From Saprospiraceae bacterium (GTDB lineage: Bacteria; Bacteroidota; Bacteroidia; Chitinophagales; Saprospiraceae), in contig JADJVK010000008.1 of assembly GCA_016710625.1 (NCBI GenBank), positions 79,831 through 143,830 of the forward strand: a DNA stretch of 64,000 nt. Direction: 5' to 3'. Below are positions 9,654 through 19,835 of this stretch, piece by piece; within the stretch, counting starts at the first letter, position 1, and each line of letters begins with the position of its first letter. Position numbers and translations under genes: made by a program. The notes beneath the pieces are model-generated. The model was not told the DNA's origin and made no database searches. It worked only from the letters and a program-made list of their open reading frames with translations.

Positions 9654-10130
9654 TTAATACGTATATTGTTGAAGTTTGAGTTTTTGTTTTTCATATAACT
9701 TCTTATTACCATTTATTGGGATAGTTATGATTGCACCTTTGCTTGTTTGATATCCTATAACCCCACCTCCAATTGCACCTGCAAGTCCTACTGGTATTCC
9801 TATTATACCTGCAAATAATCCATCAATTGAATTTTCAAAAAATTTACTCATCAAAATTAATCCAGGTATAGAACCAATTGCGATACCAATCAATGTACCA
9901 AAATTTTCGTTGTCCTTTTTATCAATAATTTCTATATTACTTATATCTTCTACATTAAAACAATTATTAAGCAATACAGATTTTTGCAAAATACATATTG
10001 AATCTGTATTTAGTTCTTTTAAATACCCTTTATTTTTTTCATCATTAAAGGTATTTATTATTACTTCTTTCTGACCAATTATCTTTATTTGAATAAGTAT
10101 CAATAATAAAATAAAAAATACTGGCTTCAT
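9654..10130 (-). CDS. Small exported protein with glycine-zipper membrane segment, unknown function
   Basis: 158 residues. There is a signal peptide or N-terminal anchor (1-19), a short beta-rich domain (about 20-75), then a Gly/Ile/Ala-rich hydrophobic stretch (about 78-132; GTLIGIAIGSIPG and GLAGAIGGGVIGYQTSKG) resembling a glycine zipper. A basic tail ends KQKLKLQQYTY. Such proteins in Bacteroidota are annotated only as hypothetical. A membrane or outer-membrane association is inferred from the zipper. It is transcribed divergently from the large adhesin gene. Confidence 0.75.
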   Translation of the reverse strand: MKPVFFILLLILIQIKIIGQKEVIINTFNDEKNKGYLKELNTDSICILQKSVLLNNCFNVEDISNIEIIDKKDNENFGTLIGIAIGSIPGLILMSKFFENSIDGLFAGIIGIPVGLAGAIGGGVIGYQTSKGAIITIPINGNKKLYEKQKLKLQQYTY

Positions 10131-10363
10131 AAATAAGAATTTAATTTGACTAAATATTTGAACAAAGTTCTATGAAATAATCAATCAAAATGAAGTAAAT
10201 TTCAATAATTACATATATTTATTTTGCTAATATTAAGAATTGTATGTTATCTTCCCGTTTTAGACATAATATTTCCCATTTCGGTAATTTTTATTTGAAG
10301 ATTCCTTTCATTTTATTTACATTTGAACTAATTGTTTTAACATGTATTCACAAAATCTTATTT

Positions 10364-13300
10364 ATGAAATTATTCTATACCAATTTTTTTAAAGTTTTTT
10401 CCCTAATTTTTACTATAGTTATGATCATGGGTTATAATCCTAGTAACCCACCTGCTGGATATACTGGTGCACCTAGTGAAGGAACTTGTGAAAGTTGTCA
10501 TAGCCCTGGATCATTAACAGGTTCTGTTCAAATAACTGGATTACCAACTACAGTAACACCCAACTCTTCATATCCCATAACAATAACTTTAACAAAAAGC
10601 GGTTCTGGGTCAAAAGGTGGATTTGAAATCACTTCCCTATTTAGTGCCTCTAATGCAAGTGCTGGAACATGGACTGTGGGCTCAGGACAAAGTCAAACAT
10701 CTAGTGGTGGAAGAACTTATGTTAGACAAAGTAGTGCACCTAGCTTTACTGGAAACACTATCACTTGGACAAGTACATGGAAAGCTCCTGTTGGCAGCAA
10801 TGGAGATATGATTACAATGTATGTTGCTGGTCTTATTGCAAATGGAAATGGTTCAACCAGTGGTGATAACACAGTTACTGCAACTGCAACTACAACTTTG
10901 AGTGTTTCTACACCACTAACAGTGAGTATGTCGAAGACCGATTTATCATGTTTTGGAGCAAATGATGGTACTGCAACTGCAACACCAAATGGGGGCACAT
11001 CACCCTATACCTATTTATGGAGCAATGGAAAAACAACTTCGACAATTACAGGGTTAGCTGCCGGAAGTTATTCAGTAACTGTAAAAGATGCAGCAAATCT
11101 TACAGTTGGTGGTTCAATTTCATTAACACAACCAACTGCAATATCTATTTCAGTATTAAGCCAAACAAATATAACTTGTAGTAATCCAACTGGTTCTGCA
11201 ACTATTTCAGCAACTGGTGGTGCAGGTAATTATTCATATGCATGGCCAAATGGGCAAGATACACCAACAGCTACAGGATTAGCTGCTGGAACAAATACAG
11301 TCACCGTAACTGATGGCAATAGTTGTAAATCTACTAGAACAATTACTATCACAACAAATACGACACCACCAACTATTACTGCAACAACAAATGATACGTT
11401 ATCTTGCAAAAAATTAACGGCATTATTACAATCTACATCCAACCCATCTACTGCAACATATAAATGGTCTGGACCAGGAATAACGCCAAATAATGAAAAT
11501 CAACAAAATCCAACAGTTGCAACTGGAGGAGCATATACTGTAACCGTTACAAACACTGCAAATGGCTGTACCAGTACGAAATCCGTTACTTTACAAACCA
11601 ATACACAAAAACCAACCTTAACCGCAGTGGGTGATACAATTACTTGTAAGGATACGTTAGCTGTAATTACAGCTAATTCGACCAATACAAACCTTACCTA
11701 TAATTGGAGTGGACCTGGCATTGACACAAGCAATAATTACAAAAAGAGTCCAACTGTTAAAAAAGTGGGATTGTATTTTATTACAATTACTGATACTAAA
11801 AATGGTTGTTTCAAAAACGATAGTACTTTGGTTGCAAAAGATTCCATTTCACCTTCACTGACAGTAGTTGGGGATTCGATGACTTGTATAAAAACTTCAG
11901 CAACCATAATAGCAAATTCAACCAATAACTCAATTACTTATTTATGGGTGGGACCTGGTATAAATAATACGAATTTTGATAAGAAGAGCCCACAAGTATT
12001 TGTAGGTGGCGATTATTTGGTTACTATTACTTCAGTATCAAATGGTTGCAAAAACAATGGCTCTACAAATGTTTTAGTTGACACAATAAAACCATCGGCT
12101 ATTGCTATTGGGGACACATTGAATTGTATTGATAATATAGCAACATTAAATGTAAATACGAATGCTTCGAATCCAACTTATTTATGGAGCGGACCTGGAA
12201 TAAATAATTCAAATAAGAATTTGAAAAACCCAATGGTATTTCAAGCTGGAGTTTATAATGTAGTTGTAACAAACAACAATTCAGGCTGTTCATCAAATGC
12301 ATCCACTGAAGTTATTTTAAATACTACTGCACCAACGGTGAGTCTTACTTCAGGAATTTTGACTTGTAGTCAAACAACAACTCAAATTAATACAACTTCT
12401 TCCGCAGTAAATGCGACTTATTTTTGGATGGGTCCTGGAATTAACCCAACGAATCAGACTCAAAAAAACCCAGTCGTTGATAAAATAGGTACTTATTCTG
12501 TTTTAGTAACAAATACGGATAATGGTTGTTCTACTTCATCAACAATTATCGTAAACAATGATTTATCAACTGCTACAGCCGTTGCACTAGGTGGCGTTTT
12601 AACTTGTACTCAAAATGATATTCAAATATTTGGATCTTCAAATAGTAATGAAGTTACTTATAGTTGGACGGGACCAAATGGATTTACCTCAAATTTACAA
12701 AATCCAATTGTAAACAATTCTGGTATTTATACCTTGGTGGTTACCAAAACTGCAACTGGATGTACCTCTCAAGACACTGCTATTGTTTCTACAGATTCAA
12801 ATGTACCTTCAATAGCTGCCACCTCACCAACCATTAGTTGTGTGGATGGAAATGCCACTATCGTTGCAACTTCGAATATTCCAAATTCAACTTTCGAATG
12901 GACAGGACCAAATAATTATACTGGTAGTGGATCCGTAATTACAGTAAGTGTTGCTGGCTCATACACTCTTACAGTAACTGCACCAAATGGATGTAAGGCT
13001 AGTTTTACAACTATTGTAAATAGTCCAAACCTGCCAAAACCTACAATTACAGGAAACTCAATAGTTTGTCTTGGCAAAACGATTACTTTGACTGTTGGAG
13101 GAAGTGTTTATAAAAATATTATTTGGAGTGATAATTCTACCAATAATTCCATAACAATTCAAGATGGAGGCACTTACTCAGTGACGGTTACGGATGTAAA
13201 TGATTGTAAAGGAAGTACTTCTGTAACTATTACAAAAGATAATAGCTTAGCTGATTTGACTGTAAATAACGATACTATAAATTGTTATGACAATAATGTT

Positions 13301-14425
13301 AAGTTAGTAGTTAATAATTATGGCAATAGCAATGACTTTTCTTGGTCAGGACCTAATGGATTCAAAAGTAGCTTCCAGAATCCACTTTCTGATGGATCAG
13401 GAAACTATACAGTGACTGTAACCAATAGTAATGGATGTACAGCGACTGCAACAGGGGTTATTGATTATGACAAAACTGAGCCAAAAATTACTTATACAAA
13501 GACAGACATTAACTGTAATAATAATGAAGGTTCTATAGTCGTAAAATCAGATATTCCAACTATTTACAAATGGCAATTAGATGGAGTAGATATTTCTACG
13601 GATTCTGTATTAAAATCAAATAAAGAAGGAATTTTTGTTTTAAATGCTAAAAGTGTTAGAACTGGTTGTTCCACATTAACTAATTTCATTAGTATTAAGG
13701 ACAGAAGAGACTTAAATAGTTCATTGAATATCAACAAATTACCATTATGCTATTATGATAGTAAATTAATTGATGCTGGTGTTAATGTTCAAGGTGGCAC
13801 TGATCCATATTCCATTACATGGTCAAATGGCATCACAGATCCATCAAAAATAACTTTTGGACCATTTAGTATTTCGATAACGGATGCTGGTGGTTGTGAT
13901 ACTATTATTAATTACAACCCTGGAGCATTTCCAGATTCCATAAAAACAACTGCAACAATAACTGATGCAAACCAAGGTCAGAACAATGGTAGTATTAAAT
14001 TAGCTGCTAGTGGTGGAAAATCTCCTTATACTTTCAAATGGCAAAATGGATCTACATCTAGTGAAATTGGAAATTTGAGTGCTGGAACTTACTGTTGTAC
14101 AGTTACTGACAACAATGGTTGTACCAGAGTTTTTTGTAATGAAGTGAAAGTCAAAGTAGGCAATATTGATATCAGCAATGAAACCTTGAGAGCTTATCCT
14201 AATCCAACTTCTGGAAGTATAACCATTGAGTTAATTGGTCAATCTAGTGCTGAAGTCAGAATTGAAATCATGGATATGACTGGAAAGTTGATTCATAGAG
14301 AAATTGCAACCACCGTTTCTGGAAAGCATTTACTAAACATTGACAATCAACCATCTGGCACCTATTGGATGACCATTTCTACTGGAAACAAACAATATGG
14401 AGCTCGACTAGTTTTGAATAAATAA
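10364..14425 (+). CDS. T9SS-exported adhesin-like protein: choice-of-anchor V-like head with CxxCH, Cys-pair and SprB repeats
   Basis: About 1353 residues from the ATG at 10364, which gives a signal peptide (MKLFYTNFFKVFSLIF..); the upstream ORF start at 10244 is unlikely. After cleavage comes a domain with GAPSEGTCESCHSPG, as in Bacteroidota choice-of-anchor V/Reelin-like proteins, including a CxxCH haem-type motif. Next is one SprB-like repeat (TDLSCFGANDGTATATPNGG), then nine tandem repeats of about 70-80 residues (YxWSGPGI..NGC) with a Cys near each end. Two further SprB-like repeats and a type A T9SS sorting domain (LRAYPNPTSGSITIEL .. GTYWMTIS) close the protein. It is probably a cell-surface or secreted adhesin, though SprB itself is much longer. 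The frame is intact over 4 kb. Confidence 0.88.
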   Translation: MKLFYTNFFKVFSLIFTIVMIMGYNPSNPPAGYTGAPSEGTCESCHSPGSLTGSVQITGLPTTVTPNSSYPITITLTKSGSGSKGGFEITSLFSASNASAGTWTVGSGQSQTSSGGRTYVRQSSAPSFTGNTITWTSTWKAPVGSNGDMITMYVAGLIANGNGSTSGDNTVTATATTTLSVSTPLTVSMSKTDLSCFGANDGTATATPNGGTSPYTYLWSNGKTTSTITGLAAGSYSVTVKDAANLTVGGSISLTQPTAISISVLSQTNITCSNPTGSATISATGGAGNYSYAWPNGQDTPTATGLAAGTNTVTVTDGNSCKSTRTITITTNTTPPTITATTNDTLSCKKLTALLQSTSNPSTATYKWSGPGITPNNENQQNPTVATGGAYTVTVTNTANGCTSTKSVTLQTNTQKPTLTAVGDTITCKDTLAVITANSTNTNLTYNWSGPGIDTSNNYKKSPTVKKVGLYFITITDTKNGCFKNDSTLVAKDSISPSLTVVGDSMTCIKTSATIIANSTNNSITYLWVGPGINNTNFDKKSPQVFVGGDYLVTITSVSNGCKNNGSTNVLVDTIKPSAIAIGDTLNCIDNIATLNVNTNASNPTYLWSGPGINNSNKNLKNPMVFQAGVYNVVVTNNNSGCSSNASTEVILNTTAPTVSLTSGILTCSQTTTQINTTSSAVNATYFWMGPGINPTNQTQKNPVVDKIGTYSVLVTNTDNGCSTSSTIIVNNDLSTATAVALGGVLTCTQNDIQIFGSSNSNEVTYSWTGPNGFTSNLQNPIVNNSGIYTLVVTKTATGCTSQDTAIVSTDSNVPSIAATSPTISCVDGNATIVATSNIPNSTFEWTGPNNYTGSGSVITVSVAGSYTLTVTAPNGCKASFTTIVNSPNLPKPTITGNSIVCLGKTITLTVGGSVYKNIIWSDNSTNNSITIQDGGTYSVTVTDVNDCKGSTSVTITKDNSLADLTVNNDTINCYDNNVKLVVNNYGNSNDFSWSGPNGFKSSFQNPLSDGSGNYTVTVTNSNGCTATATGVIDYDKTEPKITYTKTDINCNNNEGSIVVKSDIPTIYKWQLDGVDISTDSVLKSNKEGIFVLNAKSVRTGCSTLTNFISIKDRRDLNSSLNINKLPLCYYDSKLIDAGVNVQGGTDPYSITWSNGITDPSKITFGPFSISITDAGGCDTIINYNPGAFPDSIKTTATITDANQGQNNGSIKLAASGGKSPYTFKWQNGSTSSEIGNLSAGTYCCTVTDNNGCTRVFCNEVKVKVGNIDISNETLRAYPNPTSGSITIELIGQSSAEVRIEIMDMTGKLIHREIATTVSGKHLLNIDNQPSGTYWMTISTGNKQYGARLVLNK
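11372..13483 (+). repeat. Nine coding tandem repeats of about 70-80 residues in the adhesin-like gene
   Basis: Each unit has Cys near position 12, a YxW(S/T)GP core, NPxV, GxYxVxVTN and a second Cys in (N/S)GC near position 66, then a Pro-ended linker. Units 1-5 share WxGPGI and are closest to each other; units 6-9 drift to WTGPN or lose it. The Cys spacing suggests one disulfide per Ig-like unit. Confidence 0.8.
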
Positions 14426-14445
14426 TTCATTACTAATTGAAGTTG

Positions 14446-14482
14446 AAACCACTTGTTCAAATATTTGAGCAAGTGGTTTTTT
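14446..14482 (+). terminator. Hairpin terminator after the adhesin gene
   Basis: AAACCACTTG (14446-14455) pairs with CAAGTGGTTT (14470-14479). The inner TCAAATATTTGA extends the stem, and TTTTTT follows. The remainder of the gap up to 14684 shows no gene. Confidence 0.75.
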
Positions 14483-14684
14483 ATTTTCTTGAAAATCTTA
14501 CAATGAATAATTCCCTTTCAGTATCATTAATCAATTCAGTTTGAGGGTGGTTTTTCAAAATCCTTCTAATGCCTGAGCCTAACCAGAATATGGTAATAAA
14601 TCTATTCCAAATTTAACAATTAATGGATTTCTTCTAATTTATAATATCAAAATTTTCATTACTCAATAATTCCATACAGCAAAT

Positions 14685-16976
14685 TTACATTATATTGGTG
14701 ATATCATAATCGATTCCAAGTTTTGATAAATAATCTTGCCAAGGAATTTTTGCAATATATGCCTGAACTTGTCCTAATACTGAATAAATAATCCCCTTTG
14801 CTCCTTCCTTTTCCATCTGGTCAGGAATGGTATTCTTAATAAAAACACTTATTTTATCCATTATTTTATCGGAAAATGACTTTGCTTCTTTGGGTTCAGC
14901 AATATTTTGTAATTTATTGAGTAATAATAATATTTCATCTAATTTTTCTTGAAATTCTAGATTCAAATTGCTCTTTTCTGCATCTAATTGGTCTAAATAA
15001 TTATTAAATTCACTTGCCCAAAACAATTGATTAATTTGTCTTGCATGATAATTTTGCACCAAATTCCCCTGTACTACAATGGTTTGATAAGCATTTTCTT
15101 TAATTTCTCTTTCTTCTTGAATATAGCCCAACACTTTTGAAACTTGTATTGTTTTAGGTTGGTAATTTTCATCACTTTCATCAATTGTTTTTTTACCGTT
15201 ATAGTAGAAAGACAACAATTTTTTATAATCTAGCTCAATCTTGCTATCATTATCTATTACAAACTCTTTATAGACGTATTTTATTTCTCCATGCAAATTT
15301 AAAATGGTATCTCTGATTTCTTTGAAAAAGGTTTGTTTATCTACCCCTATCACTTTTATATCAATTCTTTTTTTATTTATATCCGAAACAACAATTCCAA
15401 AAGTATCATAACTGGGATTATCATTAATTTCATTACGATGTAATATTATTCCTTCTTGATAATAATAATTTTGATATAATTTTTGGAATTGTTTCGCAAT
15501 CATCTGACAAATAATAGAATCCGGGAAATAACCATCATATTGGAAGTAGAAATGACTATAATCTTTTTTCAACCACTCCGCTTCTTTTTCTTGAAATGGT
15601 ATAGGTTTATTCAAATCGAATAATTGTGGTATATAACAGGTATCTTTATCATCAAAATAGGCTAAATTGAATTCCTTCATCATTTGTCTTAGATATACAA
15701 AATCGCCCTCCTTCTTTTTGTATTCTGTACTTTCTAATATTTTCTCAAATTCAATTTCAGGTAAAATTCCTTTCAACTGCCTCGATCTATCACAGGTTAA
15801 GATTTTGTACACACCTGCACTCAACCATTCTGGATTCAATATATATCTAAATGACTTTTTGAAATATCGAATAGTCCAATCCTTGAAATACTTCCAATAG
15901 GTTTTCATAATCTCCACTAATTTTATAATCATTAAAATAAGCTTCAAATGTTTCATAACTAAGATAAGGTTTAGATGGAAAAATGCTTTCAATCTTATTT
16001 TTTAGCTCAATATAGTTTTTCGGAACGGTCTTTTCTATGGATTCCAAACGAATCAATTGGTTTTCTATAGACGGTTTCAATGCTTGACAAAGGTAAAGAC
16101 TCAACTTCAGTAGCTCCTTTTATATAAGGATACATAATGAAAATCAAGGATGAATGGATATTGTTCTTTTAGAGAGGATTCTCTTAACTTGAAAGTAACA
16201 GGTTCTTCATACTTATTGACAACCACGACTACCTTAGAATTGGGGGCATAAGTTTTTACCCAATCCAACCACTTATTGGGTTGTTCTTCATTTCTAGCAT
16301 TGATTAGGATAACATATAAGCAGTGATCTGTAATAAAGAACTTATGAACCTGCTGCTGTATCCACTGACCACCTACATCCCAAATATTGATTCTATACGT
16401 TTTATCCTCCTTGAAAAGTTCCCATTGATCTATTTTATTCCAAGGGTCGTACTTTCATTCAGATTGAATGCTTCGAAAGCAGTAAGTTTCTCAGATTGGT
16501 TTTCCTGCATTCCCTTCACCTAAAATCATGAGCTTGCTTCTCTAAGAATACGCTGCCTTTGTTGAGATTTTCGTAATAGGCTAAAACAGCCTCTTGTCCT
16601 TGTCTGATTGCAGTGATGAGTTGCTCCTCTAGTGGGTTTCCATATAAATTTATACCATAAGTAAAACCATTTTCATATAATATGTCATATTTATTTACTA
16701 TTTCATAAGGTATTTTTGTGATTTCATTATTAGTTAAATATAAATTTGTCAAATTCCAACTCAAATTCCTCAATTCAGACAGACCCTCTATTTTTGTGAT
16801 TTTATTATAAGGTAAGAATAAAATTGTCAAACTCTTTAATTCTGACAGACCATCTATTTTTGTGATTTTATTAAAAGATAAGTCCAAATTTGTCAAACTC
16901 TTTAATTCTTTCATTAGGCTATCACATCCCAAGCCTTTTCCAATTCAATAATTTGTGGGTGTTTCTTTTTTGCCAT
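14685..16976 (-). pseudogene. Decayed ROCO-type protein gene (LRR-Roc-COR)
   Basis: The start is probably the ATG at 16976 (MAKKKHPQIIELEKAWD). Joined across frames, the product has about three leucine-rich repeats (LKSLTNLDLSFNKITKIDGL), a Roc GTPase (SKLMILGEGNAGK P-loop, NIWDVGGQ switch II, VVNKYE) and a COR domain (ILNPEWLSAGVYKIL, CYIPQLFDLN, HFYFQYDGYFP). The frame changes near 16925, 16540, 16500 (A-run inside the P-loop), 16440, 16110 and 15855, so no complete product can be made. The longest intact piece is the COR part (to 14685). ROCO proteins are GTP-regulated scaffolds found in some Bacteroidota. Sequence error is the alternative, but six shifts in 2.3 kb points to decay. Confidence 0.85.
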
Positions 16977-16994
16977 TTTAAATTTATTTATTAA

Positions 16995-17002
16995 CAAAAA
17001 TA
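16995..17002 (-). promoter_or_regulatory. Possible -7 element for the ROCO gene
   Basis: On the minus strand TATTTTTG matches TAnnTTTG and sits 19 bases before the ATG at 16976. A TTG 23 bases further upstream (17026-17028) is at the limit of spacing. Confidence 0.35.
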
Positions 17003-17030
17003 ACACAATTTATTCAAACCAACCCCAATA

Positions 17031-17072
17031 AAAAAGCCCCACAAGATGTTTACCATCCTGCGGGGCTTTTTT
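17031..17072 (-). terminator. Strong terminator after accC
   Basis: AAAAAGCCCC (17031-17040) pairs with GGGGCTTTTT (17062-17071); an inner GATG/CATC extends the stem. T-runs flank it in both directions, and it begins 19 bases after the accC stop. Confidence 0.88.
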
Positions 17073-17090
17073 GTATCTTTTTGGTTCAAC

Positions 17091-18434
17091 TTATTCTTTT
17101 GTCCAGTCCCAAGTAGTTAAGAAGCTAGTGTTGAAGTTTCCTTTTCGGAAATCTTCATTTTTCATGAGTTTTTGGTGGAATGGAATAGTCGTTTTGATGC
17201 CTTCCACTACGAATTCATCCAAAGCTCTTTCCATTTTTGCAATACATTCATCTCTAGTTCTGGCTTTACATATCAATTTAGCTATCATCGAATCATAGAA
17301 CGGCGGTACAGAATAACCAGCATAGGCATGAGTATCTACCCTTACACCATGACCTTTGGGACTATGGAAAGAGGTGATTTTGCCAGGGCATGGTCTGAAA
17401 TCGTTATATGGATCTTCAGCATTGATTCTACATTCCATTGCAAAAAGCTCTGGAACATAATTTGCCCCCGATATCGGAATACCAGCGGCAATCTTTATTT
17501 GCTCTTTGATCAAATCGTAATCAATCACTTCCTCTGTCACTGTATGTTCCACCTGAATTCTGGTGTTCATTTCCATAAAATAGAAATTGCGGTATTTATC
17601 TACCAAAAACTCTACAGTTCCTACTCCTTCATAGTTGATGGCTTTCCCAGCTTTGATGGCAGCATCTCCCATTCTTTGTCGTAGCTCGTCAGTCATGAAA
17701 GGGGATGGCGATTCTTCCACCAATTTCTGGTGTCTTCTTTGAATCGAACAATCTCTTTCGGAAAGATGGGCAACTGTTCCAAACTGGTCGCCAGCAATTT
17801 GTATTTCTATATGGCGAGGTTCTTCAATAAATTTCTCTACATAAACTCCGTCATTGCTAAAGGAAGCTTTTGCTTCTTTTTTAGCCATATCCAGATTGTT
17901 TTCAAAATCTTTTTCTTCCCAAACTACCCTCATTCCTTTTCCACCACCACCAGCAGTAGCTTTGATAATCACTGGAAAACCAATTTCTTTCGCTACTTTC
18001 AAGCCATGTTTCAAGTCCTTCACCAATCCATCGGAACCAGGAACAACAGGAACACCAGCTTTTATCATGGTTTCTTTAGCGGATATCTTATCGCCCATTT
18101 TACGAATTTGGCTCGGAGTTGGTCCTATGAATTTGATACCGTACTCCGTACAAACCTCACAGAAATCAGCATTTTCGGCTAAAAATCCGTATCCAGGATG
18201 AATCGCATCAGCATTTGTAATTTCTACTGCTGCCATGATTCTCGAAACATTCAAATAGGATTCGCTAGATTTGGGTGGACCGATACAAACTGCTTCATCT
18301 GCAAAACGAACATGAAGGCTATCTTTGTCGGCTGTGGAGTAAACCGCAACCGATTTTATCCCCATTTCTTTGCAAGTACGAATTACTCTTAGAGCGATTT
18401 CACCTCTATTTGCAATTAATATTTTATTAAACAT
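17091..18434 (-). CDS. accC: Acetyl-CoA carboxylase, biotin carboxylase subunit
   Basis: 447 residues, the normal length of AccC. It has the biotin carboxylase N-terminal domain (MFNKILIANRGEIALRVIR, HPGYGFLAEN), an ATP-grasp fold with the Gly-rich loop (KATAGGGGKGMRVV), and EMNTRIQVEHTVTE, which carries catalytic Glu, Arg and metal-binding residues. It carboxylates the biotin on AccB using ATP and bicarbonate, the first step of malonyl-CoA synthesis. It lies 63 bases downstream of accB and is closed by the terminator at 17031. Confidence 0.98.
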   Translation of the reverse strand: MFNKILIANRGEIALRVIRTCKEMGIKSVAVYSTADKDSLHVRFADEAVCIGPPKSSESYLNVSRIMAAVEITNADAIHPGYGFLAENADFCEVCTEYGIKFIGPTPSQIRKMGDKISAKETMIKAGVPVVPGSDGLVKDLKHGLKVAKEIGFPVIIKATAGGGGKGMRVVWEEKDFENNLDMAKKEAKASFSNDGVYVEKFIEEPRHIEIQIAGDQFGTVAHLSERDCSIQRRHQKLVEESPSPFMTDELRQRMGDAAIKAGKAINYEGVGTVEFLVDKYRNFYFMEMNTRIQVEHTVTEEVIDYDLIKEQIKIAAGIPISGANYVPELFAMECRINAEDPYNDFRPCPGKITSFHSPKGHGVRVDTHAYAGYSVPPFYDSMIAKLICKARTRDECIAKMERALDEFVVEGIKTTIPFHQKLMKNEDFRKGNFNTSFLTTWDWTKE

Positions 18435-18497
18435 AGTTATTTTCGTTTAATGTACAATCATTCCTTCTTTTCATAGAAGGCATTTAATTAAATAAAA

Positions 18498-19007
18498 TTA
18501 ACCTTTCGGGTCAATTAAGAATAAAACTTGATCGTACTCAACTGGTGATGCATCTTCAGTAATTATTTTTACTACTTTTCCTGACACATCAGATTCTATT
18601 TCATTGAAAAGCTTCATTGCTTCCACGATACAAACTACCTGACCTGGTTTCACAATATCCCCTACTTTGATAAATGGTGGTTTATCAGGAGAAGCTGAAC
18701 GGTAGAAAGTACCAACGATAGGGGATTTGATGGTAATCAAATCAGCATCAGCGGCTTTTGGAGCAGCTTCAGTTGCATTAGGAGCACTCTCAGCTGGCTG
18801 AGCTGCAGGTGTTGCAACTGCAGCTGGGGGAGCCGAAACTGGCATTTGAATAGACTGGGCTGGTTGCATTTGTTGCACAATCACTTGATTGTCTTGCCCT
18901 CTATTTGCTTTTATCGTTAATGAAAAATCGCCTTCTTTGATTTTGAATTCCGTTATTTCAGAACGGTTTATCATTTTCAATAATTCTTGTATTTCTTTAT
19001 AATTCAT
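18498..19007 (-). CDS. accB: Acetyl-CoA carboxylase biotin carboxyl carrier protein
   Basis: 169 residues. An N-terminal conserved segment (EIQELLKMINRSEITEFKIK) is followed by an Ala/Pro-rich linker (about 48-85) and a biotinyl domain in which EAMKLFNE carries the biotin-accepting Lys132. It shuttles carboxybiotin between AccC and the carboxyltransferase (AccA/AccD, not in this window). The order efp-accB-accC is common in bacteria; a hairpin between efp and accB suggests accBC has its own promoter. Confidence 0.98.
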   Translation of the reverse strand: MNYKEIQELLKMINRSEITEFKIKEGDFSLTIKANRGQDNQVIVQQMQPAQSIQMPVSAPPAAVATPAAQPAESAPNATEAAPKAADADLITIKSPIVGTFYRSASPDKPPFIKVGDIVKPGQVVCIVEAMKLFNEIESDVSGKVVKIITEDASPVEYDQVLFLIDPKG

Positions 19008-19040
19008 CCACCAAAAGTTTAAGTTGTTTCTATAAAATAA

Positions 19041-19095
19041 AAATCATCCATAACATAGCAAATGTAATTAATTTGTAGTTATAGATGATTTTTTA
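19041..19095 (-). terminator. Hairpin between efp and accB
   Basis: AAATCATCcATAAC (19041-19054) pairs with GTTATaGATGATTT (19078-19091), U-rich on the minus-strand exit. A minus-strand TACATTTG (19059-19066), matching the -7 consensus, lies in its loop and could drive accBC, but no -33 TTG is at the right distance. Confidence 0.65.
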
Positions 19096-19117
19096 TCCAA
19101 AACTTTTTTTATAAATA

Positions 19118-19684
19118 TTATAGTTTTACTCTCTCTATATATGCACCAGTTGAAGTATCAATTTTCACCACATCCCCTTGATTGATAAAAAGTGGAACTC
19201 TGATTTCTGCACCTGATTCGATGGTTGCATTTTTCATCGCATTGGTAGCTGTATCGCCTTTAAGACCTGGCTCAGTGTAAGTGATGGTAGCAACTAGGTG
19301 TTGAGGAATATCAACTGTTAGTGGAATATCTTTTTCAGAATGGAATAAGATTTCACACTCCATTCCTTCTTTTAAGAATTTTGAGTTTTCGATCATGTTT
19401 TTATTAATCGCAATTTGCTCATAATTTTCATTATCCATGAAATTGAATCCAGTTTCGTCTTCATATAAATATTGAAACTTTCTTCTTTCCACTCTTACCT
19501 CATTGATTTTGTGACCTGAAGGAAAAGTATTGTCTAATACTCTACCGGTAGTTACACTTTTTAATTTTGTTCTAACAAATGCTGCTCCTTTACCTGGTTT
19601 AACATGTTGAAATTCAACGACTGTATATATATCGTTGTTGTACTCCATACATAAGCCATTTCTAATATCCGATGTAGATGCCAT
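19118..19684 (-). CDS. efp: Elongation factor P
   Basis: 188 residues, full length. The tip loop KPGKGAAFVR places the modifiable lysine at position 32. The three-domain tRNA-shaped fold is expected, with the C-terminal PLFINQGDVVKIDTSTGAYIERV. EF-P relieves ribosome stalling at polyproline. No epmA/epmB genes are visible here, so the modification state is unknown. It has its own promoter and a terminator before accB. Confidence 0.98.
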   Translation of the reverse strand: MASTSDIRNGLCMEYNNDIYTVVEFQHVKPGKGAAFVRTKLKSVTTGRVLDNTFPSGHKINEVRVERRKFQYLYEDETGFNFMDNENYEQIAINKNMIENSKFLKEGMECEILFHSEKDIPLTVDIPQHLVATITYTEPGLKGDTATNAMKNATIESGAEIRVPLFINQGDVVKIDTSTGAYIERVKL

Positions 19685-19729
19685 TTTTTATTATTTAATT
19701 TTTCTAATTCTGTGTTTTAAAAAACGCCG

Positions 19730-19760
19730 CAAAGATAACAATAATTTATCTATTTAACAA
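19730..19760 (-). promoter_or_regulatory. efp promoter (TTG-N20-TATCTTTG)
   Basis: On the minus strand TTG (19760-19758) and TATCTTTG (19737-19730) are 20 bases apart, a full match to the Bacteroidota consensus. The -7 lies 46 bases before the efp ATG. Confidence 0.78.
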
Positions 19761-19781
19761 AGCTACCTTTTTGAATAAAAA

Positions 19782-19815
19782 AAAGAGCTTATGAGTAAAA
19801 TCCATAAGCTCTTTT
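19782..19815 (-). terminator. Terminator after the NlpC/P60 gene
   Basis: AAAGAGCTTATG (19782-19793) is a perfect 12-bp stem with CATAAGCTCTTT (19803-19814); the minus-strand transcript exits into a U-run. It separates the peptidase gene from the efp promoter. Confidence 0.85.
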
Positions 19816-19835
19816 TGAAAATAATATTTTGAAAA

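Noticed and set aside
17172..18392. Plus-strand ORFs opposite accC (up to 170 residues)
   Set aside because: They are antisense shadows of a highly conserved gene, with no family resemblance or start context.
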